DNA of 20,280 nt from positions 2,188 through 22,467 of the forward strand of contig DGNI01000140.1 in assembly GCA_002388885.1 (NCBI GenBank), in the 5' to 3' direction. This stretch comes from Parvularculaceae bacterium UBA4496. GTDB lineage: Bacteria > Pseudomonadota > Alphaproteobacteria > Caulobacterales > Parvularculaceae. Below, one piece after another: positions 13,906-20,280 of the stretch. The notes beneath the pieces were generated by a model. The model saw nothing but the letters and a program-made list of their open reading frames with translations. It ran no database searches and was not told where the DNA came from. Each line of letters opens with the position of its first letter. Position 1 is the stretch's first letter. The translations under genes and the position numbers were made by a program.

Positions 13906-14505
13906 ATGCCAATTACGCTGCCTGAACTTCCATACAAGAAAAACGCGCTTGCGCCGCATATTTCAAAAAAGACGGTCGAGTTCCACTACGACAAACACAC
14001 CAGCGGGTATGTCAACAAGACCAATGCAGCGATCAAGGGTACCGCGCTCGATGGCGCCTCGCTGGAAGAGATCGTCCGGGCCGCAGCGCAGAATGGCGAT
14101 CAAGGGCTTTTTAACAACGCCGCGCAGTCGTGGAACCACATCTTTTACTGGAACTCCATGAAACCGCGCGGCGGCGGAAAACCGAAGGGTGACATCGCTG
14201 CGGCCATCAAGGAAAGCTTCGGCGGGCTGGATGATTTCAAGGAAGCGTTCACCGCGAAAGGCGGCGGACAGTTCGGGTCGGGCTGGGCGTGGCTGATTGC
14301 CAAAGGCGGCAAGCTTGAGGTCATCAATACGCCGAACGCCGAAACGCCGCTAACCGATGCGGGCGCAACGCCGCTCCTCACCATGGATGTATGGGAGCAC
14401 GCCTATTATCTCGATTATCAGAACAAGCGGCGGGACTATATGGCGGCGTTCTTGAACAAGCTCGTCAACTGGGAATTTGCGAACGCCAACCTGGCAAAAG
14501 CGTAA
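13906..14505 (+). CDS. sodB: Superoxide dismutase, iron type
   Basis: Converts superoxide to oxygen and hydrogen peroxide in the cytoplasm. The 199-aa protein has the four metal ligands His27 (EFHYDKH), His78 (QSWNHIFYW), Asp161 and His165 (MDVWEHAYYLDYQN). Gln74 in NNAAQSWNH is the position that marks Fe-type enzymes. ATG 13906 was chosen because MPITLPELPY matches the usual N-terminus, and AAGAAAGG lies upstream; an in-frame ATG at 13885 would add 7 residues. A strong terminator follows at 14534-14562. Confidence 0.96.
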   Translation: MPITLPELPYKKNALAPHISKKTVEFHYDKHTSGYVNKTNAAIKGTALDGASLEEIVRAAAQNGDQGLFNNAAQSWNHIFYWNSMKPRGGGKPKGDIAAAIKESFGGLDDFKEAFTAKGGGQFGSGWAWLIAKGGKLEVINTPNAETPLTDAGATPLLTMDVWEHAYYLDYQNKRRDYMAAFLNKLVNWEFANANLAKA

Positions 14506-14533
14506 CCGATACAGAAGATTCCAGCGCTTATTC

Positions 14534-14562
14534 AAAACGGGCCGTAATGGCCCGTTTTTTTT
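14534..14562 (+). terminator. Rho-independent terminator of sodB
   Basis: Stem AAAACGGGCC (14534-14543) / GGCCCGTTTT (14549-14558) with loop GTAAT, followed by TTTT. It lies 29 bp after the sodB stop. Confidence 0.93.
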
Positions 14563-14570
14563 ACGCAACA

Positions 14571-14599
14571 AAAAAGGCGGGCTAAAAGCCCGCCTTTTT
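14571..14599. terminator. Bidirectional terminator between sodB and the TonB-dependent receptor gene
   Basis: A 12-bp perfect stem, 14571-14582 / 14588-14599, with loop TAAAA. A T-run ends the stem on the plus strand and another on the minus strand. It lies 19 bp after the receptor stop on the minus strand and also backs up the sodB terminator. The two hairpins are separate and in tandem. Confidence 0.93.
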
Positions 14600-14618
14600 C
14601 GGAATTGTTACCTCAACC

Positions 14619-17600
14619 TTAGAAGCGCTTGGTCACGTTGAGGAAGATGTTGCGGCCATCAAGATCGTAGCCGGTGATGTTGTAAGGCGTACCTGTATCC
14701 CCGTCGCCCGGGATACCAGTGTCACGGACAACAACATTATCCAGCAGGTTGCGAACGCCGATCACCGCCGACCATGTGTCGCCTCTGTAAGAGACCGAAA
14801 CGTCGTGCAGGATCGCGTCCGGGAACAGTGAATGTTCCTGACATCGCATATCGGCCTCAGCCGGAGCGACGCCTCTGCCGATCAGCGCAGGCCGGCAAAG
14901 CGTGGTGCCGCCGCCGTTTGGAACATCGACCAGAATGCCGCTGTTCGTCGCCGTTGCGTAGAATACGCGGTGCAACAGGCTCCAGCGGTCGTAGTTCAGG
15001 GTCGTCGTGATGTTCTGCTGATACTTGGCGAAGCCAGGCTCGCCGAGGTTCGCGGTAAAGATACCGTTGCCGGTGATGTCTTCGCTGTTTTCAAACGATC
15101 TCGTCGCCCGGAACACCAGTCCGAGGTTGAGCGGCTGATCGAGATTGTCAAGAACTGGCAGCGAATTCAGGAATGGCAGGTCGGCGTTGAAGGTCAGGTT
15201 GAAGTCCAGACCTTTCGACGTCAACGAACCAAGGTTGAACGACGCTTCGTTCACCGCCGTGAGAAGACCGGACACCGGATCACGTGTCTGGAATTCGCAG
15301 AGGTCGCCGACAAACATGCCGTTAGAAACAGCCACCGTAGCGGGATCGAAGCATGCTGCAAGAATGGTGGCCTGCGTCAACTGGCCGATGGAGCCTTCAA
15401 CCAGATAGTCGAAGTAGTTGACCGATGCGTTGAGGTCGAACGATTCAAACCATGGCTGCTGGAAGGCAACCTTGGCGAAGAACGCACGGGAGGTTTCCGG
15501 CGTCACGGTCAGGTTGCCGGAGTTCCCGCGCAGAACCGAGAAGTTCTGGAACGAGGCGCCGCCGACATTACCAATCTCAAACAGACCCAGCGCTTGCGCT
15601 GCGGCAGCGTCTAGGTTGTTCGCAGGATAAACGATGCCAAGCGCTTGACAGGCTGCCCTGACAGCGGCCGGGATGCCTTCCTGGGTTGCGTCATAGAAGT
15701 TCACGCCGATCGGCACCCCTTCGCCCGGCTGACCAGGCGCCGTATTCATGGCGTCAGCAACCTCAAGCACGTTGGTCGACGGCAAGCATGGGTCTGCGCG
15801 GGTCAGGCCTGCGAAAACGATACCCGTACCAAACTGCTCACCCGTATCCGGAGCACGGAACGACGTACCGTAACCGCCCGTGAAGGTAAGAGAGTCAAAC
15901 GGCTTCCAGATACCTTTGGCCTGCCATGTCCAAGCTGCGCCGGAGAACTGCTCCTCCGTGTAGCGGGTGGCGACGTCCACCTGGAGCTGTTCAATGAACT
16001 GAACGTCCGAGATGATCGGGACAGAAATTTCAGCAAAGCCCTCAATGATGCGGCGCGAACCGTTGGAACCAACGTCAGGGTTGATGAGAGACAACGCATC
16101 CGGCGTCGCAAGCAATTCATCTGTAATAGTAAGAACAGAGTCCTGACGGTATTCCATACCGAACACGGCCTTAACCGTGTCGCCCGCCCAAGGCAGGGTG
16201 AACAGGTCGCCGGAGATGAAGCCCTGCATCAGGTACTGGCTGACAGTCGTGTCCTGAGCCGTACTTGCAAGCAAAAAGTTGTTTGCGTCCGGGTTCTGGA
16301 ATCGACCTGTCAGGAAGAACTGGGGATCGAACAGATTGTATGCGTCGCACTGAGTAACCGGCGTAACGAAACCGCCGCCCGGTCCGGCGCGTGAAGGCTG
16401 CTGACCGGAAATGGTTTCGTCCAGCGCACACTGGAACTGGTTGTTCATGTCGAACGAACCGTTCAGAATCCGGGCCAGATTGTTCTGGTTAAGATCGCCA
16501 TAAACCGACTGGAAACCGCGCGAACGGTGGAACGATCCTGAAATGTCATAGGTCCAGTTGGAAAGATCGAGGAACGAACCTTCGAGGAACGGCAGATCGC
16601 CTTTGAATCCGCCCAAAGCGCGGAACACGTCGAGGTGCTGTTGCGTGTCGAGGTGCAGAATCGGCACAAGCAGCGAATCGCCGAAACCGGGGTTGAAAGG
16701 CGTATCTTCAGTTGTTTCGATAACGGCCTGACCGACTTGAAGGTCGTTCAGCTCACGTTCGCCATACTGAATTTCAAAATAGGCGACCGGATTGGTGTAA
16801 CCGCCAAGTTCATATTCGCCCATGGAGTACATGGAGAACCGGCGAATGCCCGGGAGCGCGTTGACGAACTGGTCTTCCGGGAAGAAGAATGTGGCGGGGT
16901 TGGTGTTGCTGCCGAAGCCCACTTCGTTCTCGTACGGTGCCGTACCGAAATTAGACCAGCCCGGGATGTTGGTATTATCAGCTTGTCCCGGAGGCGTCGG
17001 GAAAACCGCGCCCAGAGGCCCGAAGAACGAGAAACCGCCAAGGCCGGAGCTGCCGCAGCCCTTGAAGAGCTCGCCCGTCTGGGTGTCGATTTCAAGTTCC
17101 GGGTCGCAGATTTGCTGGCCAAAACCATTGTCCGCCGTCGGCGACAAGTAGCGCGGGAAACGGTCGACACGCTGAAGGTCGTTGCTTTCGGAGAATTCGG
17201 CCGCGGTCATAACGTAGCCGCGCTCGCCGGTCATGCCGAAGGTCGCGGAAACGATGAACTGGTCAGCGCCGCCAATGTGCATTGGCGAGTTGTAAAAACC
17301 ACTGACCTCAAAGCCTTCGAAATCGTCACGCAAGACGTAGTTGATAACCCCGGCGATGGCGTCAGAACCGTAAACCGACGAGGCGCCGTCCAGAAGAACG
17401 TCGACGCGCTGGATCATGCTGCCCGGGATAAGCGAAACATCCGGGTTGGCGGGCGCGCCGCCGACGCCGATCGGACCAAGCCGGCGGCTGTTAATAAGAA
17501 CGAGGTTACGGGCGCGACCTGTAACGCTCGACTGAAGGCCGCGCAGAGACGGCGTCACAGAACCAAAGGTCGTAAACGCCTGGCCCTGGCTGCCAAGAAC

Positions 17601-17930
17601 CGTTGAAAGACCGGCAGTGGTCTGCGGGCCCTGAACAACTGAAGTCTGGTTCAGGATTTCCTGAGCGTCAAAAAGGCCAAGCTCGCGAGAGACTTCACCG
17701 TCAACGATCTGAACTGGAGAGATCGAGGTAAATTCGTTTCTGCGAATACGCGAACCGGTAACGACGATCCGATCTTCGCTTTGCGCCTCATCAATGGCTT
17801 CCTCGATTTCGTCGATTTCGTCGACGTCATCCTGAGCGAAAGCCATAGCCGGAGACAACGCCGCCAAAGACGCCCCACCGATCAATATAGCCTTGAATTT
17901 TGATAGTCCGTTGGATCTGGCGAACGCCAT
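14619..17930 (-). CDS. TonB-dependent outer membrane receptor
   Basis: An outer-membrane beta-barrel that imports a ligand using TonB energy. The protein has about 1103 aa. The signal peptide ends at ALSPAMAFA (about 32), then an acidic linker (DDVDEIDEIEEAIDEAQ). The plug domain (about 53-200) begins EDRIVVTGSRIRR and includes NLVLINSRRLGP and RVDVLLDGASSVYGSDAIAGVINYV. A 22-strand barrel is expected to fill the rest, ending in NIFLNVTKRF with the C-terminal Phe. Several Cys pairs lie in predicted outer loops (for example ICDPEL and KGCGSS; FQCALDE and TQCDAY). ATG 17930 was chosen because the signal peptide begins there and AAGGGG lies upstream. The ligand is unknown; no adjacent transport gene hints at it. 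Confidence 0.93.
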   Translation of the reverse strand: MAFARSNGLSKFKAILIGGASLAALSPAMAFAQDDVDEIDEIEEAIDEAQSEDRIVVTGSRIRRNEFTSISPVQIVDGEVSRELGLFDAQEILNQTSVVQGPQTTAGLSTVLGSQGQAFTTFGSVTPSLRGLQSSVTGRARNLVLINSRRLGPIGVGGAPANPDVSLIPGSMIQRVDVLLDGASSVYGSDAIAGVINYVLRDDFEGFEVSGFYNSPMHIGGADQFIVSATFGMTGERGYVMTAAEFSESNDLQRVDRFPRYLSPTADNGFGQQICDPELEIDTQTGELFKGCGSSGLGGFSFFGPLGAVFPTPPGQADNTNIPGWSNFGTAPYENEVGFGSNTNPATFFFPEDQFVNALPGIRRFSMYSMGEYELGGYTNPVAYFEIQYGERELNDLQVGQAVIETTEDTPFNPGFGDSLLVPILHLDTQQHLDVFRALGGFKGDLPFLEGSFLDLSNWTYDISGSFHRSRGFQSVYGDLNQNNLARILNGSFDMNNQFQCALDETISGQQPSRAGPGGGFVTPVTQCDAYNLFDPQFFLTGRFQNPDANNFLLASTAQDTTVSQYLMQGFISGDLFTLPWAGDTVKAVFGMEYRQDSVLTITDELLATPDALSLINPDVGSNGSRRIIEGFAEISVPIISDVQFIEQLQVDVATRYTEEQFSGAAWTWQAKGIWKPFDSLTFTGGYGTSFRAPDTGEQFGTGIVFAGLTRADPCLPSTNVLEVADAMNTAPGQPGEGVPIGVNFYDATQEGIPAAVRAACQALGIVYPANNLDAAAAQALGLFEIGNVGGASFQNFSVLRGNSGNLTVTPETSRAFFAKVAFQQPWFESFDLNASVNYFDYLVEGSIGQLTQATILAACFDPATVAVSNGMFVGDLCEFQTRDPVSGLLTAVNEASFNLGSLTSKGLDFNLTFNADLPFLNSLPVLDNLDQPLNLGLVFRATRSFENSEDITGNGIFTANLGEPGFAKYQQNITTTLNYDRWSLLHRVFYATATNSGILVDVPNGGGTTLCRPALIGRGVAPAEADMRCQEHSLFPDAILHDVSVSYRGDTWSAVIGVRNLLDNVVVRDTGIPGDGDTGTPYNITGYDLDGRNIFLNVTKRF

Positions 17931-17952
17931 AGCCGATGCCCCTTCGTTTCGG

Positions 17953-18026
17953 CGAGCTTTCCTGCTCGGTTTTCCACAACATGCTCTGAATGACCGCCAA
18001 CACGTAAACTCGCCCCAAGGCGAGTT
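17953..18026 (-). promoter_or_regulatory. Structured 5' leader of the TonB-dependent receptor gene
   Basis: Two hairpins lie in the untranslated leader on the minus strand. One has an 8-bp perfect stem (18007-18014 / 18019-18026) with a 4-nt loop. The other, CGAGC/GCTCG (17953-17957 / 17964-17968), presents AGGAAA in its loop on the transcript strand. A TTGACA at 18094-18089 (minus) is a plausible -35, giving a leader of roughly 125-130 nt. The -10 is not clear. A regulatory role is an inference. Confidence 0.4.
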
Positions 18027-18087
18027 CTCGTCCACGCGTATGGCAGCGCAGAACACTCCCGCCGCATTCACTATTAGTCACGAACTT

Positions 18088-18114
18088 TTGTCAATTAGCT
18101 GTGAACATTATAAC
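18088..18114 (+). promoter_or_regulatory. Possible promoter elements in the divergent region before the secreted protein gene
   Basis: On the plus strand TTGTCA (18088-18093) and TATAAC (18109-18114) are separated by 15 nt. The same bases include TTGACA and TATAAT on the minus strand, but in the wrong order for one minus-strand promoter. The plus-strand leader to ATG 18325 would be about 200 nt. Within it, AGTATG/CATACT and GCGGC/GCCGC inverted repeats are visible at about 18137-18162 and 18181-18203, with no clear function. Confidence 0.25.
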
Positions 18115-18324
18115 ACCGCCTAGATCGTTGTTTCAGAAGTATGTTGCAGAATCGCATCATACTCGTCTAACCCTTTAACCGCGGCGTCTTGCGGTAAGGC
18201 CGCAGAAAACAAAGTTAACGGTTTGGTACGGCGCCGAACGGCTATTGGCTGATTTCGCCGGGCTTGCCGGATTATCCAATATCATCCAAAATTCGCGAAG
18301 TGTTCACCGAGGTTCAGGGTCAAA

Positions 18325-18990
18325 ATGTCAGTTTCAAGCATAAATCAAGTAAGCCGCCCATTACTTGTTTCTGTTCTTTCAGCGGCCGCACTGTTCTTCG
18401 CGCCTGCCTCAAATGCTCTTCAAAATGAGGAGCTTACCATCAATCAGGCGCTTTTATACTGTTCATCCCTTGAGTCTGAAACCGAGAAGCTCTCCTGTTT
18501 CGAAGCATTGGCGTCAACCGCCAATGACGGCGCCAAGCCCTCTTCCAGATCAGCCGAGGCAGAGTCCGCAGAGAAAGATGCCGATAACTCAGCTGAAGTA
18601 AAAGAAACTGCGACACGCAAAAAAGGCCGCTTTTTCGGCCTTTTCGGCGGTGGTGATGATGACGATACCTTCAGCGCTGAAAAAGTGGAAGAATCCCCGG
18701 AACAAAAAGAAGACCTGTTCGTTATTCGCCGCGCCGATTCTCCGATCGAAAAGCGCAGAAAACGCGAGCCCTACGACGCCGAAGTCTACCGCGCCTGGAG
18801 AAATGGCGAAGGCGACCTGCGCGTGGCCTTTCGCAGCGGCGAGATCTGGCGCGAACTCGATGCGACCATGGGATATGATCCCCAGCCCGGTGAGAAAGCC
18901 GAGTTCCGGCCCGGCGCCCTGGGATCATGGACCGTTTATTTCTTCGACGGTGAGCGCGGCTTGCTGATGAGCCACATGAACGGCGACTAG
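18325..18990 (+). CDS. Secreted conserved hypothetical protein with CysX11Cys motif
   Basis: A 221-aa exported protein of unknown function. A signal peptide ends near residue 30 (APASNA). It is followed by LLYCSSLESETEKLSCFEALA, the C-x11-C pattern with ...L-x-C-[YF] seen in many alphaproteobacterial envelope proteins (Cys46, Cys58). The middle is charged and low-complexity, with RFFGLFGGGDDDD (about 102-114). The C-terminal part, LRVAFRSGEIWRELDA and RPGALGSWTVYF, resembles the short beta module usually written NGQVWRQ...ALGS. ATG 18325 follows AGGGTC. It converges with secF (28-bp gap). Confidence 0.72.
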   Translation: MSVSSINQVSRPLLVSVLSAAALFFAPASNALQNEELTINQALLYCSSLESETEKLSCFEALASTANDGAKPSSRSAEAESAEKDADNSAEVKETATRKKGRFFGLFGGGDDDDTFSAEKVEESPEQKEDLFVIRRADSPIEKRRKREPYDAEVYRAWRNGEGDLRVAFRSGEIWRELDATMGYDPQPGEKAEFRPGALGSWTVYFFDGERGLLMSHMNGD

Positions 18991-19018
18991 TTCAGTTTAA
19001 TTCGTTACGGATCGGGTT

Positions 19019-19987
19019 TTAGGCCGTCTGGGCCGAAACTTTCGACCAGTCACGCTTGACGTTTGACGTCAACAGGAATGGCGACGCGACAAACACCGAC
19101 GAATAAGTTCCAATCACGATCCCCCAGATCATCGCGAGGGTGAAGCCACGCAGCACTTCGCCGCCGAAGATCACCAGCACGGCCAGCGCCAGCATCGTTG
19201 TCAACGATGTCATGACCGTGCGCGAAAGCGTGTCATTGATGGAAAGATCGAGCAGATCCGCCAGAGGTTTTTGCTTGAATTTGCGCAAGTTTTCGCGAAC
19301 CCGGTCATAGACAACCACCGTGTCGTTCATGGAATAACCGACAATGGTCAGGATCGCAGCGATGATCGGCAGGTTGAACTCAAGCCGCGTCACCGAAAAC
19401 ATGCCGAGGGTGATAATGACGTCATGCACGAGCGCTACAATGGCGCCAAGCGAGAACTGCCATTCAAATCGCAGCCAGATGTAAATCAGCATCATGGCAA
19501 TGGCGAGCGCGACAGCGAGCGCGCCTTTCTGGATCAGCTCGCCGGAAACGGTCGGCCCTACCACTTCGATCTTGCGGAAATCGATGCCGTCGCCAAGGAG
19601 CGTGCGTAACGCCGCCTGCACCTGCTCGTTCGCTTCTTGTTGCGCGATTTCATTGGCGTCCTGATCCGCTTGCGGGTCCTCGACTTCCTGCTGGGAAATC
19701 TTGATCAGCACGGCTTCGTCCGCGCCGGCGAAGTCCTGAATCTCCTGCACATCAACGCTGCCAAGCCCAAGATCAGATACGGTCGTACGCACGGCGGCGA
19801 TATCGATCGGTTCGTCATCGGAGACTTCGATGGTAACGCCGCCCTTGAAATCGACGCCGAAGTTGAGGCCAAGGGTGAAGAGCGCTGCAATCGAGCCGAC
19901 GACAAGCGCAGCCGACAAGATCAAAGCCGCAAAGCGGAGTTTGATGAAACCGATTTTCGTCTGATCGGGGACGAGTTTGAGCAACAT
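19019..19987 (-). CDS. secF: Protein translocase subunit SecF
   Basis: With SecD and YajC, SecF uses the proton gradient to help proteins exported through SecYEG leave the membrane. The 322-aa protein has TM1 (about 17-38), the motif GLNFGVDFKGG at the start of the periplasmic domain, and a Gln/Glu/Asp-rich insertion (about 97-125) in that domain. Five further membrane segments carry VHDVIITLG and GYSMNDTVVVYDRVREN (SecF hallmarks). ATG 19987 was chosen over TTG 19993 because AAGGGGAA lies about 7 nt upstream. It follows secD by 12 bp, so the two are cotranscribed. Confidence 0.96.
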   Translation of the reverse strand: MLLKLVPDQTKIGFIKLRFAALILSAALVVGSIAALFTLGLNFGVDFKGGVTIEVSDDEPIDIAAVRTTVSDLGLGSVDVQEIQDFAGADEAVLIKISQQEVEDPQADQDANEIAQQEANEQVQAALRTLLGDGIDFRKIEVVGPTVSGELIQKGALAVALAIAMMLIYIWLRFEWQFSLGAIVALVHDVIITLGMFSVTRLEFNLPIIAAILTIVGYSMNDTVVVYDRVRENLRKFKQKPLADLLDLSINDTLSRTVMTSLTTMLALAVLVIFGGEVLRGFTLAMIWGIVIGTYSSVFVASPFLLTSNVKRDWSKVSAQTA

Positions 19988-19999
19988 GTACAATTCCCC

Positions 20000-20280
20000 T
20001 TAAAGCGTGATTTCTTTGGGCCGCTTGGCAAGCAGATAGCCGCCAGCGAACAGCCGGGTCAGCACGTATGCGGTAAACACCGACGTCACCACGCCGACAG
20101 CGAGCGTAATCGCGAAGCCGCGCACGGGTCCTGCGCCGAGCTGAAACATGATCAGCGCCGCCAGAAACGTCGTGATGTTCGCGTCGATGATCGCCGAGCG
20201 CGCCTTGTCGTAACCGGTTTCCGCCGCTTTGATGGGCGGCTTCCCGGCAAGCAACTCCTCGCGAATACGCTCGAAAATCA
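20000..20280 (-). CDS. secD: Protein translocase subunit SecD, C-terminal part (gene continues beyond the window)
   Basis: Only the last ~93 residues are present, and the reading frame is open to the window edge. They show IFERIREELLAGKPPIKAAETGYDKARSAIIDANITT, typical of the SecD membrane part, and then two membrane segments with GAGPVRGFAITLAVGVVTSVFTAYVLTRLF. It is upstream of secF in the same operon. The periplasmic domain and promoter lie outside the window. Confidence 0.95.
   Translation of the reverse strand, partial: IFERIREELLAGKPPIKAAETGYDKARSAIIDANITTFLAALIMFQLGAGPVRGFAITLAVGVVTSVFTAYVLTRLFAGGYLLAKRPKEITL

Noticed and set aside
13761..13937. N-terminal extension of the NDUFAF6-like protein
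   Set aside because: It would overlap the sodB start and adds sequence unlike the family; the domain begins at ATG 13760.
15645..17606. Open frames of 249 and 323 aa opposite the TonB-dependent receptor gene
   Set aside because: The receptor reading is unmistakable (plug, signal peptide, terminal Phe); the antisense frames show no family features.

Overview
This is a chromosomal window from an alphaproteobacterium, most likely of the Caulobacterales/Parvularculales type (Hyphomonadaceae- or Parvularculaceae-like). The placement rests on four things. The tmRNA gene is circularly permuted (two-piece). SspB is of the alphaproteobacterial type. A non-catalytic squalene/phytoene-synthase-like protein (NDUFAF6 type) is present. 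There is also a large TonB-dependent receptor of the kind abundant in these groups. The lineage is an inference; no 16S rRNA gene is present.

Layout. 1-275: permuted ssrA, truncated by the window start (acceptor piece, intervening segment, coding piece with tag frame). 276-700: a non-coding stretch full of hairpins, with four copies of a conserved 20-nt core. 797-1324: sspB, the adaptor for ssrA-tagged proteins. 1327-2850 (-): a multi-pass membrane protein resembling GT-C glycosyltransferases. 3009-4400: fumC. 4554-6026 (-): a lipoprotein alpha/beta hydrolase (S33 type), divergent from 6156-7664, a membrane-anchored LytTR regulator. 7928-8149: a 73-aa orphan protein with a strong terminator, followed by 8229-8447, a ribbon-helix-helix (RHH_4) protein. 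8444-11254 (-): a GlnE homologue. 11390-13030: a CLC chloride channel/transporter. 13041-13760 (-): the NDUFAF6-like protein. 13906-14505: Fe-type superoxide dismutase. 14619-17930 (-): the TonB-dependent receptor. 18325-18990: a secreted hypothetical protein. 19019-19987 (-) and 20000-20280 (-): secF and the C-terminal end of secD.

How the genes relate. ssrA and sspB serve one pathway: tmRNA rescues stalled ribosomes and adds a tag ending in LAA, and SspB delivers tagged proteins to ClpXP. fumC and the RHH_4 gene often lie near sspB in alphaproteobacteria (recalled from general knowledge). Here the hydrolase, the LytTR regulator and the orphan gene sit between them. secD-secF form an operon for the Sec accessory complex. 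The rest are single-gene units, often convergent with little or no spacer.

Most notable. (1) The ssrA-sspB spacer holds an array of hairpin units sharing an almost invariant core, each followed by a T-rich tract, with one 69-bp unit duplicated. I do not recognise this family. (2) The full-length GlnE homologue appears to have lost the catalytic Asp-x-Asp pair in both nucleotidyltransferase domains (to Pro-Leu-Glu and His-Leu-Gly), so it is probably a pseudoenzyme. Other points are an atypical CLC, a terminator abutting the RHH start codon, and a divergent LytTR/hydrolase pair.
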